Part shown: piece by piece, positions 1 to 9,351 of the stretch
Numbering within the stretch: the stretch's first letter is position 1
Layout: every line of letters begins with the position of its first letter
Assembly (NCBI GenBank): GCA_027596945.1
Contig: JADGJH010000115.1
Location: 1-25,613 of the forward strand
DNA length: 25,613 nt
Reading direction: 5' to 3'
From: Physocladia obscura
Lineage: Eukaryota; Chytridiomycota; Chytridiomycetes; Chytridiales; Chytriomycetaceae
Program-made: the position numbers and the translations under genes
The notes under the pieces: model-generated
What the model saw: the letters and a program-made list of their open reading frames with translations, nothing else
Told to the model about the DNA's origin: nothing
The model's database searches: none

Positions 1-95
1 CTGGAGAATAAACTTATCATTTCTTTATGTGTATTGGAATAAAATGATGTTAGGGTATATTTTGGGTTTTATCTCATTCACTCCACCACAGAGTA

Positions 96-332
96 ATGCA
101 GATTTCAACACCAAGTAGCCCAAATCTGAACCCAATAGAGAATTTATGGCATATTCTTAAGGTTTGGAGACAAAAGAAATTTGGGATGCATCTGACTAGA
201 GAGGCTTTAATTGACCAGATATTTGCAGTATGGTAAGAATTTGATGATTTTCTTTGTGATTCTCTTTTATTCTCTATTCATAACAAATTAGAAGAGTGTG
301 TGAGGAAAAAGGGTTGTTTGACAAGATATTAA
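96..332 (+). mobile_element. Tc1-type transposase C-terminal relic
   Basis: Reading in the frame of position 108 gives the Tc1 hallmark SPNLNPIENLWHILK, where the final Glu of the DDE triad sits in NPIENLW. It continues with the usual helical tail, including EALIDQIFAVW and EECVRKKGCLTRY, and a TAA at 330-332. One in-frame TAA interrupts it at 234-236, right after the FAVW segment. The upstream part carrying the first two catalytic Asp residues is absent or out of frame, so this is a dead remnant cut by the window start. It belongs to a different transposase subfamily from the minus-strand relic at 817-1760, because the sequence after NPIE differs (NLW here, QSF there). Inverted terminal repeats could not be identified by eye. 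Confidence 0.8.
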
Positions 333-385
333 ATAAAATTTTGTGAGTGTTTGATTTTTGTGAGACAAACTGTACTCAGTCCCAA

Positions 386-715
386 ATGTCCATTGATTCT
401 GATAGCCCACTCAATTCAAGATCCACTGTTACTACCCCCACCTCAATTGGAAAAACAATTCAATTTCATAGTTTCAAAAATGACCATGCCATCACTGGCA
501 TGCTGTCTTTTTCTAAAAATGATATTATTAATGAAATAATGCAAAACGCCAATTTGCCATCTGTGGGAAATGGTCGATACTTAACAGCTTGGGATAAAGC
601 AAATATAAATCATCTGTATTTACTTGATGCAGTTCTTTCTGATACATTACATCAAGCTCATACAGATATTGTAATCAGAGGTCACAAAATTTTGGACAAT
701 TTTGACAATTATTAA
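386..715 (+). CDS. unrecognised ORF, 109 codons
   Basis: An open frame runs from an ATG at 386 to a TAA at 713-715. Its 5' extension to 347 has no ATG. The product is hydrophilic, with Ser/Thr-rich residues near the start (SPLNSRSTVTTPTS) and a helical-looking C-terminus (INHLYLLDAVLSDTLHQAHT). I recognise no domain. It begins about 50 nt after the stop of the Tc1 relic and lies before a second relic, so it could be a passenger gene, a remnant of another element, or chance. An ORF of this length in DNA this AT-rich is mildly unusual, but no splice sites, start context or homology support it. Confidence 0.25.
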   Translation: MSIDSDSPLNSRSTVTTPTSIGKTIQFHSFKNDHAITGMLSFSKNDIINEIMQNANLPSVGNGRYLTAWDKANINHLYLLDAVLSDTLHQAHTDIVIRGHKILDNFDNY

Positions 716-816
716 GGATTCAATTTTTATCTTTTTATTATTATTTTTTTTGAACATTTATATCAATGAAATAAAAATACTGTTTTTTATTTTTCAAACA
801 AATGCAGCTAGCACAA

Positions 817-1760
817 TTAAATGTAATTTGCATGAGAAAAACAAGCTTGAGCCGATTTTTCACCAATTGACATGCAAGCTTCATAAATTGCATTAGGCTG
901 ATCTTCATGTTGTAAGTGCTCTTTATAGTTTTTCACATAGAAAAAACTCTGTTCAATCTGTTGTGAGATTTTTTAAAAATTAGGTAATTTAATCACTGTT
1001 GTTTCCATTTGCAACTTACCGGTTCAAATCAGGGGAATAAGGTGAGAGAAAAACTAAATGAATTCCAGCTTCATCACATGCTGCTTGAATTCTTGGGTCT
1101 TTGTGAATTTTTGCATTATCGATAACCAGCAAATTTTCATTTGCCAGAAACAGATTCATTTATGGCAACTAAAATAAAAAAATAATCAATAGATCTACAA
1201 AAACTAATAAAAATATCAATTTTTTTTGTAGAAACTCCAGAAAATCATCAGCTTTAAGTGCTCCCAGCTTGATGGAGAATGACAAATAGCCCCTTAAGCA
1301 CAGTGCACTCACAAGTGAATTGCCTTTCCCATGTACAAACAGACCAATATGTTCTGCTTGAAGTCCAGCCCACGCAACGTTCCAATGTCTTTTTGTTAAC
1401 GGCAGCTTTGTCAGCAAATACCAATTGCTCCAGTTGTACTTCCCAATTCAGTGCCGAAAATTTTGCTGCTCAACCTCATTGTGCTCTACTTCTCTAACAG
1501 ATAGCTTTATAAAACATGTAGTATTTCAGTCAAATAAAGGGGGCAGGAAGTTTGATAATTACCTGTTTATGTGAATATCCAAGTCCCATTCACATTGAAA
1601 ATAGCTGTAAAACCAAAAGCAACTCCCACAAAACTACTATTCTAGTATCTGCATTTTTTTATTTTTAATACCTTCAAATGAATAATTTTTGAGTTCAGCC
1701 ATAACTGCATGAACACAAAACCTTTTTTGCTGTTTTTGATATAGTTTTGCTAGTGTATTT
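817..1760 (-). pseudogene. Tc1/mariner (DD34E) transposase pseudogene
   Basis: On the minus strand the conserved pieces of a Tc1/mariner-IS630 transposase occur in order. They are LEQLVFADKAAVNKKTLER (first Asp, about 1370-1430), then, after a frameshift, LVSALCLRGYLSF and ADDFLEFLQKK (about 1220-1340), then LLVIDNAKIHKDPRIQAAC (second Asp, about 1070-1130), LSPYSPDLN (about 1025-1060), and after a recognisable intron (gtaagt...caacag) IEQSFFYVKNYKEHL and a C-terminus SHANYI-stop. Restoring the NPIE motif gives 34 residues between the second Asp and the Glu, the Tc1-type DD34E spacing. A further coding-like segment (KRFCVHAVMAEL, about 1640-1760) may be an upstream exon. At least one frameshift and a one-base loss at the NP codon show it is inactive. 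Confidence 0.78.
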
Positions 1761-2925
1761 GTTTTACCAAACCATTTCAATCAGATTAAAAAACAGACCA
1801 TAAGTAATTTTATTAGTGAAAAATTGGTATTTTGGAAAAATCATTCTTTGAAAATTTTATTTTTCAACAGCATCCATCATTTTATCAATGACAGCAACAC
1901 ACTCAGAAGGGTGACAACATGTTTTTTAACACACTTGATAAAGTTCATTAAATCAAATGTAAACAGATTTTGGGTTCTTTTGTTAAATACCATTACAGTC
2001 ATTTATTGGATATAAACATAGGTACTCACAACTGACAACAGTTTTATCAAAAAATAAGCTAATCTTCACTATTTCTAAATTCTTCTGTTGGGATATTATG
2101 AAAAACATTGATTCATGAGAAAAAGTAATTTCATGTAGCAACAGAATATCAATTCCTACACTAATATTCCCAGTTGTAAAAGAGTTATTTTGCATGATGG
2201 AGATTTGAATCTATTATGATAAACAGCATAGTTAATATATTAAAGCAAATTGCTAAATTGGGCAGTTGATAAAAGCAAACAATTGTTATGAAAAGATTAA
2301 ACTAATGCTGTTTCAACTGATCTGTTGTTCTTACTGTGATATGATGTTCCACTGACCTACTTGTTTGAAATTGTTCAAAATAGAATTGGACAAAATTTCA
2401 GATATTTTATCCCCCTGACATTTAACGTTATTGTTTTATACACATTTGAAAACATACTCATCAAACTTAATCAACTCTGTTCCCTTTACCCAATATTTAA
2501 ATCAAATAAAAAGTGCAATGTGCTGGCATTCATTGAAGAATAAAGTGGTTCAACTTGCTTATTCAACAATGCCCAGTAGCATTCATTGTCTTTAATAAGC
2601 TGACAGAAATATTTTTGTCTGTGGTAATGTTTTTGATAAGCAACTCTTCTTTGGCTGCACATATAGATGGCAGAGCCACATTCTTTGCTGTATTTGGTAT
2701 GTTTGGTCGCATTTGACTTCAGTTTTTCCTGCGAGAAGATTTTTGGAAAAAAAACCAAAAAAGAAAAAAATCTGCCGTTTTCGGTTTCCTCATAATTTTC
2801 ACTGATTCATATTGGTTTCAATAGGATTTAGTAATATTGTTGTGGCAAATTCCTCTCTGTTTGCAAAATGAACAGAAAAACCTGTATATTCGGCAATGAG
2901 TCGAAAAAAAAAAAAATAACAGGAA
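1761..2925. other. AT-rich interval, no supported gene
   Basis: This stretch is AT-rich with no recognisable domain. The best open frame is on the minus strand (2486-2758). It has no ATG and contains a Cys/His-containing segment (CGSAIYMCSQRRVAYQKHYH) that I cannot assign. Given the flanking transposase relics, decayed mobile DNA is the simplest explanation, but nothing here proves it. A poly-A run sits at about 2905-2916, just past the stop codon of the bZIP gene. Confidence 0.4.
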
Positions 2926-3444
2926 TCACAAAGTAATTCCAACACCAACATACCGCCCAACAAGCGCGCGATGCGACTCCATTAACTGGCGCTCCAGTAT
3001 GGCAATGCGCCGCTTGACGTCATTCTCGCACTGGGCAAAGCCCATAGCATCATTCTCCAGGACTGCAGTGCGTACAGTCAGACAAGATTTTTCCTTTTTG
3101 CGAGTGTCGACTTCGAGTATAAGCGAGTCAATTTTGTCGGCCCGGCGGACACGTGATTTACGTGCGGCTTCCGTGTTTCGGAGCGCTTGGAGGTTGCGGC
3201 ATCGTGGCCGCACGCGCCGGGGAGGAGGCGGCGTTTGATTGGGCTTGGGTTCGAGTTCGGCGACGGACGCACGACGCACGGTGCGTCCGACAGCATTGGG
3301 CTTGGCGGCACGTCCGAAGCTGAGCAGCGTCAAGCCCAGGTCGAAGGCCGGGCCCAGGCCGCGGTTGTGCGGCGCCCACATTCCCTGGCGCCAGCCCAGC
3401 CAATCAGAACGGTCGAGCGGCACGACAATCGCATTCTGGTCCAT
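2926..3444 (-). CDS. Gcn4/CpcA-like bZIP transcription factor
   Basis: Predicted 172 aa, single exon, ATG at 3444 to TGA at 2926. The C-terminal half is a basic-leucine-zipper domain. The basic region, around residues 76-101, holds the bZIP signature N-x2-A-A-x2-S-R as NTEAARKSR (residues 90-98), very like yeast Gcn4. The first zipper leucine, L108, lies exactly ten residues after R98, as in Gcn4. The d positions then read L108, R115, L122, L129, F136, so the zipper is imperfect, but a helical tail follows (RRIAILERQLMESH). The N-terminal half (DWLGWRQGMW, then a Pro/Arg-rich linker) has no recognised domain and may be an activation region. It is expected to be a nuclear DNA-binding dimer. 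It is shorter than Gcn4, so an upstream exon cannot be excluded. The gene sits in a GC-rich island between AT-rich flanks. Confidence 0.8.
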   Translation of the reverse strand: MDQNAIVVPLDRSDWLGWRQGMWAPHNRGLGPAFDLGLTLLSFGRAAKPNAVGRTVRRASVAELEPKPNQTPPPPRRVRPRCRNLQALRNTEAARKSRVRRADKIDSLILEVDTRKKEKSCLTVRTAVLENDAMGFAQCENDVKRRIAILERQLMESHRALVGRYVGVGITL

Positions 3445-4135
3445 CCAGCCCCTTTCGGCTGAATTCGTGGCCCAGCAGGATTTGATTCGTTTGGTTCGTT
3501 TGATTCATCGCCTTTACATAGCACATGAGTAAGTGTGACTGACTTTGAGTGGGAATGACTCGGTGTATTTATATTTTCTCACATGAGAATTTCTTTCGCG
3601 TTGTGATCGTGACTCATTTCTATCCATAAAGTTAAATGAAAGAATTAATAAAAAAATTTTATGTTAAGAAAACCGTTGATAACAAATACATGGAAAACAG
3701 ACCAGAATGCCACGAATACTTATGAAATACGTGTTAAATTTGATTGGCCATTTTTATGTTGGCGATAGAAGCGAGAAAGTTGGACATACAAAAATCGGGT
3801 AAAGAATGTGACCGACCATTGATCAATATGAATCGACAAATTTATCAACATCATGAAATTTACTCAAAATACAGCAACAAATAAGATATTCTGTATACTT
3901 ATGATTGTTGCTCATGGATTAAAATCCGAGGTTTGAATTCACGATGATATTTTAATACTATTTGAGATTCTGTCAATGCCAAACTTCCTCAAATAACAAA
4001 AACTGGCCAATATGTTATTTTTAATGAATTCCAGTTAATTGAATTTATAAAATTAGCAAGGTTTTGATTTATTAAAACCAGTTCAACAAGGCAAGGAGAC
4101 TTGTCAAGATTAAAAGTTTGTTTATCTTTTTCTCT
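3445..4135. other. intergenic, nothing recognised
   Basis: AT-rich DNA upstream of the bZIP gene. The first 150 bases probably hold its promoter and 5' UTR. I see no RNA gene, repeat or domain-bearing ORF. Confidence 0.5.
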
Positions 4136-4500
4136 TTAACGACCCACGTCTAGTGCGGTTGTTCCCCCTACCATCCGCCCACTACGCAAGCTTCGTGCCT
4201 GTTTTCTTTTGATTTTATTTTCGTGTTTCTCAATAAAATTGGCATTTGGGGTGTCTTGGCAACATCCCCGTCTGCCCGCGTTTTGCCCAACCTTATTCCT
4301 TGAACAATTCAACCCAGCCTGTTGATTCATCAACAGTAGGGTCAAAAAGTTTTGGTTTCATCGAGAACTTGAAATCTCAGGATCTCACCTGAACACAGCA
4401 TTGAACATATCTTAACAGGGATGAGCTGGAAGTTTGGCCACCACCATCGCTATCAATATTAGTGAGTTCAACTGTGTCAGATCTTCCCAAGCATGAAATT
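4136..4500 (-). other. possible decayed or unassembled exons
   Basis: A local rise in GC content on the minus strand coincides with an ATG-started frame of 69 codons (4345 to 4136) ending in a basic stretch (KIKRKQARSLRSGRMVGG). Just upstream is another coding-like piece (4347-4480) with segments such as VELTNIDSDGGG and KLFDPTVDESTGW. I could not join them with convincing splice sites and recognise no family. It may be a small multi-exon gene or a gene remnant. Confidence 0.2.
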
Positions 4501-5154
4501 TCAAAATGAACAACTGTTATAGAAGTCATATTTAGAGTGTGTACTGTAATTTTGTGCAGAAGAACTGCAAGAAGGTCAATAAAATTCGCTTTGTTTATCT
4601 AAATTGATATGAAAAGTGATCAAAGTGAAATATCCAAAAGGTCAAAATGCATACAAATTTAGAAACATATTTAAATTTATAAGCCTATTTGCATTTGAGA
4701 TGATCTGCCCACTAACTACTAAAATTGACAAACTTTCCAGTATCAATTGTATGTTATATCAACTTTTCGATACTGGAAGAATTGCCACCTTTCCCCAACA
4801 TGCAAACTCCAAATAAAGATTGGAGAACTGGGTCAATTTCCCAACTCCAAAATCAAAAACCATCCACCTCTTTTCTACTAAAATTCACAGATGAATTTAC
4901 ATCTGTGTAACAGTGACTTGCAGAAAATTAACACACGATGTTTTTTTCATAAGAATGGAAGCCGAATTTGCTTCCGTTTACTTTTTTTTCCTATGTTCGT
5001 GTTTTGAAATAAAAAATAAAACCATAAGATTATTATTATTCCAGCATTATAAAAAGTGAGGTTATTTTGAAATGCTCAGATGATAATTTTGAATACAAGG
5101 GGAAAATAAAACATAAAATAAAACAAAAAACATTCCTCACTATTATTATTAGTT
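4501..5154. other. intergenic, nothing recognised
   Basis: AT-rich DNA with a few short open frames that look random. A small inverted repeat (ggaagc, 7 nt, gcttcc) sits at about 4959-4977 next to a T run. I attach no function to it. Confidence 0.45.
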
Positions 5155-5445
5155 TCAATACTTTCCACTGATTGATGCAACTCTACTGATTGACGCAACT
5201 ATGCTGTCCAGTCTGAAAATCGGCATTTTGTTATTAGTCAACGAAGCCAAGTCTTCCCAGTGTGCTTTGTGTTGAGAAGCGCTGACGGGAGTGTTGGAGA
5301 CGCAGGAGCAGGTCCCTGAGGAGTCAGTCGGTTGAGGACAGACAATGGAAGAGATTTCAAAGAGGAAAAGAGCATATTTTATTTTTGGAACAGAGTTAAA
5401 AAGTGATCCACAGTCACATTCCAACACTTTGTTCTTCGAAACCAA
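5155..5445 (-). CDS. possible exon of an unrecognised gene
   Basis: An open frame of about 96 codons ends with TGA at 5155-5157. It has no ATG near its 5' end (the codon at 5445 is TTG), so if real it is an internal or terminal exon or a fragment. Composition is fairly even, with a Cys/Ser-rich stretch (SSGTCSCVSNTPVSASQ) and a short duplicated motif near the C-terminus (VASISRVASISGKY). It lies about 90 bp from the start of the Lifeguard-type gene on the opposite strand. No family recognised. Confidence 0.25.
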   Translation of the reverse strand: MVSKNKVLECDCGSLFNSVPKIKYALFLFEISSIVCPQPTDSSGTCSCVSNTPVSASQHKAHWEDLASLTNNKMPIFRLDSIVASISRVASISGKY

Positions 5446-5537
5446 TTTGCAAGCAAACCAATTTTAAATGATTGGTTCCAGTGTAAAACTCGCCTGTGAT
5501 ATTCAAATTTGAGGGCTGAAATTGATTTTCAAACAAA

Positions 5538-6476
5538 ATGCAAACGCATCATGATTCGCAAGCCGTTCCACCGCCATATATCGAATCATCAGATATTGAA
5601 GCCGCGCCACTTCTTGGCGCCAACGAAAAACCGTTGCTTAGCGAGGTTTTTGTTGCACCTCACACACTTTTTTATTATTATTTAACTTTCACACTTTTTC
5701 AGTGTGATCTTGAAGTGAGGCTCAACTTTGTCCGCAAAGTATATTCGATTCTGGCGGCCCAGTTTGCGCTTACGACTGTTGTTTCGGCGATTTTTATGTA
5801 TAATGTTGATATTAAGCATGCGGTTCAGTCAAAGTTGAGTGTCTCTTTTTGATTTTTTTTTTTTCCTGAAACACACGTTTTTGTATTTTTTATTTTGTAG
5901 TGTTTGGTTATCACTCATCAGCTCCTTCGGCGGTCTAATCCTACTTCTGGTGCTGCTTTATTACAGAAAGCAGGAGCCTTTGAACAAGTTTTGTTGCTGA
6001 TTTCAAATGATTGAACACTGAAAAAATAATTCTGCCAAATACTTAGATACTTGCTCACAGCATTCACGTTGGCGGAATCATACTCCATTGGTGTAATCTG
6101 TACCCTCTATGACTCCGAAACCGTTCTTCAAGCCGTCATCCTCACTTTCATTGTCTTTATATCACTCACTCTGTTCACACTCCAATCAAAAATAAAGTTT
6201 GACGGACTCGCGCCGTTCCTTTTCACGTCGTTGACAATCCTCGTATTCGCGTCATTCTTGCAAATATTCTTCCCGTTCAACAAATTCGTTGATCTTGCGA
6301 TTGCAATCGTCACGGCTGTTGTGTTTTCAGGGTACATTGTTTTCGACACGTATATGATTTTCACCAGAATGACGGCGGACGAATACGTGTTGGCGGCGGT
6401 GGAGCTTTATTTGGATGTGATTAATTTGTTTTTGGCGATTTTGAGGATTTTGGGAAATTCGTCACGCGATGATTGA
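5538..6476 (+). CDS. Lifeguard/BAX inhibitor-1 (TMBIM) family protein
   Basis: Four exons: 5538-5645, 5703-5833, 5901-5987, 6047-6476, giving 251 aa. The N-terminus is cytosolic and carries a PPPY motif (residues about 12-15). EVRLNFVRKVYSILAAQ begins the membrane domain, as in TMBIM4/Lifeguard-4, followed by about seven hydrophobic helices. The C-terminus has the family hallmarks FSGYIVFDTYMI and LYLDVINLFLAILRIL. Family members sit in Golgi, ER or vacuole membranes and modulate calcium leak and stress or cell-death responses. Introns are 57, 67 and 59 nt with degenerate donors (gttttt, gttgag, gttttg). The first intron is a multiple of three without a stop, so retention would add 19 hydrophobic residues. 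AATAAA occurs at 6485, just after the stop. The start is the only ATG giving a normal N-terminus. Confidence 0.92.
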
Positions 6477-6504
6477 GCTCAAGGAATAAAAAATTAACTC
6501 AATT

Positions 6505-6808
6505 TTATAGTTCAACGTGCAACAAAAGTTCAGTAAAAAGCACATCAACAAGGAACTCGTCAAAAGCGTTAGAGATCTTATTGATCTCCGAGTTAATACG
6601 CTGCCGTAAAGGCTGCAAAAATGTTTGAGTTAGAAATGTGGGACTCACAAATACTGCTGTCCAAATTAATGAAACTTGCATTAAATTTGGTACAAACTAG
6701 GTTGTCGCATTCTTAGCACTATCTCATCGTGATGCTTTGCTGACGACTGCTTTCGAGGTTAGTATAAAAGAAAATTTGATATGCTACAAGCCATTGCAGC
6801 CTGCAACT
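6505..6808 (-). CDS. candidate small multi-exon gene, unrecognised
   Basis: Signals on the minus strand suggest a short spliced gene. A 108-base last exon (6612-6505) reads LRQRINSEINKISNAF then DEFLVDVLFTELLL and stops. It is preceded by a perfect-looking 36-nt intron (gtgagt...ctaac...tttgcag, 6648-6613). Upstream is a 49-base piece reading SSAKHHDEIVLRMRQP (6746-6698), preceded by a 41-nt intron with a TACTAAC branch site (6787-6747). Upstream again is CRLQWL (about 6805-6788). Joining the 49-base piece to the last exon needs an 8-base microexon (6656-6649) between two short introns, which keeps frame but is fragile. The 5' end was not found. Product and function are unknown. An RNA read across these joins would settle it. 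Confidence 0.35.
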
Positions 6809-7165
6809 GGAACAAAGCAATAACTGGTTGGTGTAGCTCTGTCCTGTTCTATCATAATATTCATCATTGAGTTATTCTTCCACACATCTGAGGTAGTTTA
6901 CTACGATGAATTAGGCGTGTCTTATTTTATTAAGTATTTTGAATAAATTGTTGTATCATTTTATCAAGGTCAAACAAAACTTCAACAGCACACTGCTCTC
7001 AAGTAATTGATCTGTTTAAGACAACTGCCTTCTCTCCTTGTTAAATTCATGAATACGGGACTGTATTCAAAGAAAACAATGGAGACCAAATAGAGAAAAT
7101 CAATGGTACAAAAATGCAGGAATAGTCATATTTTCTTTATGCTTTAATAATGTTTTATGGGAGTT
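6809..7165. other. intergenic between two minus-strand loci
   Basis: AT-rich DNA that would hold the 3' UTR of the zinc transporter (whose stop is at 7166) and possibly the 5' end of the uncertain gene at 6505-6808. I see no supported feature. Confidence 0.4.
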
Positions 7166-8738
7166 TTAGTATCCCTCAACAACATCGCGTTCAATCTGCA
7201 CAACAAGTTCATTCACACCAGCTTCCCGAAACACCGCAACAACCGCAATCCTCACCAAATCCGGATTTACATCTGCGCCAGAAACTTGAATTTTAATAGA
7301 CCCAACATTCTTGCCTGCCGCAAGTTCCCAGAAATGCGGGGCGGTGTATCCAACTACACCCTGAACGCACATGACACGGGAATAGCATCCAGGCAGTAAC
7401 ACTTCAAGCGCAGGCGGAGTTCGTTGAAGAAGAGTATGGGTGCTTGATTTGAGGAGCGGGTAGACTGATGCGAGGGTAAGGAGGGCGATTATCAGGGAGA
7501 CAAAGGGATCAGACCATGTCCAGTTTAGATATTTTATTAGAAGGGTGGAGATTATTACGCCGACGGAGCCCAGGGTATCAGAAAGGACGTGCAGGAACAT
7601 TCCTTTATTTTTATTTATTTATTTCTTTGTTAATGGGGTTCATAATGTTGGAATAATATTGAGTCGATGTTCACGCTTCCCTGATTCGTTACTTTTTTTG
7701 TTTTGTTTTTACTCGCTTCGCGTTATTTTACAGTCGCTTAACTTAATGCACGCATTAGCACATACTTTTTTAGATATTACTTGTCTTTCTAGCTTCGTTA
7801 GATTTACGTATATTAGTTTTGCTTAGTTTTTCTCGCAACTCGCTTCGAAAACTATTATTTCGCTTAGCTCAATATTTAGCACCCGTCGCTTTCGATTCAT
7901 TGCTTTAATACCATGCATCAAAGGATTATTATGCGCGTGCGAGTCGTGACCAGAAGAATTCGAAAAGGAATGCGAATCGCCGTGAGTTTGATGCGACGCG
8001 TCACTACCACCATGAAAATGAGAATGCGAATGATCGTCATGGTCATTGTGATAATCGACAGGCGGCGGTACGTAACCGTGAGAGTGACCGTGAGAGTGAC
8101 CGTGAGAGTGACCATGAGTAGAATGGTCGTGGCCCATTCCACCGTGGTCGAAAGCGAAAATACCAACAATGTTGACTAGAAGGCCGAGGATTGAGACGAT
8201 CAGAAGTGAATCGGTGTTAATATCGGGGGGGCTAAGCATCTTTTTGGAACATTAAAAAACGTGTTAACTTGATCAAAATTAAGTAGTTAAATACCCTCTC
8301 TAATGCCTCCCAGCAGATTGCAATAGAAGCAAAGACCAAGGCTAAGGCGTTCGCAAAGCCGGCGACTGTTTCAACGCGTGCAAAACCAAAAGAAAAGGCA
8401 TCATCCTTGGGCCACTTTGCAACCTGCGAAGCCCACAGCGAGAGAATCAGGGCCGAACAGTCAAAAAGCATGTGAACCGCGTCCGACAAAAGGCCTAGCG
8501 AGTTTGCCCAAAAGCCATACAGAAACTCGACAACCGTAAAGCTCAAGTTTAGGACCAGAAAGAAAAACACTTTGCGCGTTGTCGAGTCACTGGCCACTGC
8601 TCGTATGTATCGTGCTATCAGTGCTGTCAGCCGCATAACTCCGCGCCCCTTTCGTTCGCCTTTGTTCGTTCCAGAATACGTCGTGTATCGCACGTACAGT
8701 GGCAGTTCCCCTCCATTCACAGCAAGCAATGTTGTCAT
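7166..8738 (-). CDS. ZnT7/Msc2-type zinc transporter (CDF family)
   Basis: Three exons: 8738-8295, 8239-7912, 7602-7166, giving 402 aa. It is a cation diffusion facilitator that exchanges cytosolic Zn2+ for protons, probably into the ER/Golgi as ZnT5/ZnT7 and yeast Msc2 do. Evidence: YGFWANSLGLLSDAVHMLFD gives the HxxxD zinc site of TM2, and MFLHVLSDTLGSVG gives the matching HxxxD of TM5. Between them lies a long His-rich cytosolic loop (GHSHGHSHGHSHG and more) typical of this clade, and the C-terminal domain follows with LLQRTPPALE. The start at 8738 is the first ATG after an upstream non-ATG extension. Intron 1 is 55 nt and intron 2 is 309 nt; both end in AAG. Intron 2 is rich in AGCGA. It is divergently arranged with CCT8, with about 610 bp between the starts. 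Confidence 0.93.
7603..7911 (-). other. long intron with repeated AGCGA motif
   Basis: Second intron of the zinc transporter, donor gtatta, acceptor aaag. On the transcribed strand it holds five copies of AGCGA, and the 10-mer CGAAGCGAGT occurs once in full and again with one mismatch-free core. The reverse complement of AGCGA is not seen in the sense direction. It is four to five times longer than most introns here. Confidence 0.75.
8075..8110 (-). repeat. 12-bp tandem repeat encoding Gly-His-Ser-His
   Basis: Three perfect copies of accgtgagagtg (as read on the + strand) lie inside the zinc transporter. They encode the GHSH units of the histidine-rich loop on the minus strand. Because the unit is a multiple of three, copy-number change would keep frame and alter the number of loop histidines. 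Confidence 0.9.
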
Positions 8739-9351
8739 TTCAATGAACAACAAATGATCAATGAATACAACTGTATTTGACTAATCTGATAGATCAGAAT
8801 ATTGAATTATATGGCAGTTAAAGAATGAAATAAATTGCTGATGCAGAGCTAAGGGTCGCTTATAGTAATTGTTATTGCAATATTGAGTTGAAACACGTTT
8901 TTAAACAAACTGCCAAGATGTCACCAAATTGATCTAAACAAAATATTTTGGAAAGGGATGGCATAATAACATACAAGGAAAACACCAACAGGAGTCACTC
9001 GCGTTGAAAATTTTGGAAATTGTGGATGAGATGGGTATTGACCTGGTGTCAAAGCATGTCAAATTATTCAAAACTAGAAAAGCAAAGGTATATCGAATGA
9101 AGTAGGTATTTTTCTGTTATGAGCCAATCGTCTACCTGAAAATAATGTTCACCAACAGTATATTCATATACAGTGCCGAGCATTTCAAATTCCAATGTTT
9201 TACGATATTGCTATAAGAATACGTTTATAATGCAACTGCAAGGAAAATTATGTGAAAGCGTTTTGCAGAGTGCTAGATGACTTGGAAGCCATGCTAAAAA
9301 ATTGAATTTCACCTTTTTTCCACCCCAACAAACAAACCAACAAACAACAAG
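8739..9351. other. divergent promoter region, zinc transporter and CCT8
   Basis: Upstream region shared by two genes transcribed apart. Just before the CCT8 start lies a CA/AAC-rich leader (about 9321-9350). A 55-codon open frame without ATG (8938-9105, +) includes SLALKILEIVDEMGIDLV. It looks faintly protein-like but has no recognisable family or splice context, so I do not call it a gene. Confidence 0.5.

Noticed and set aside
2486..2758. Minus-strand frame with Cys/His residues that might be a zinc finger
   Set aside because: The spacing fits no zinc-finger class I know, there is no ATG, and the surroundings are decayed transposon DNA.
3187..3532. Long plus-strand open frames opposite the bZIP gene
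   Set aside because: They are antisense shadows caused by the GC-rich sequence. The bZIP motif is clear on the minus strand only.
4136..4345. Possible ribosomal-protein-like basic ORF or structured RNA
   Set aside because: It was compared from memory with small ribosomal proteins and common spliceosomal and RNase P/MRP RNA landmarks. Nothing matched.
7545..7826. Plus-strand open frame of 93 codons
   Set aside because: It overlies the zinc transporter intron 2 on the opposite strand and has no recognisable protein features.
8075..8110. Regularly spaced repeat that could suggest a small array
   Set aside because: It is a coding microsatellite for the Gly-His-Ser-His loop of the zinc transporter, with no spacers.
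8938..9105. 55-codon open frame between the zinc transporter and CCT8
   Set aside because: It has no ATG, splice sites or family match. It is protein-like enough to mention but not to annotate.
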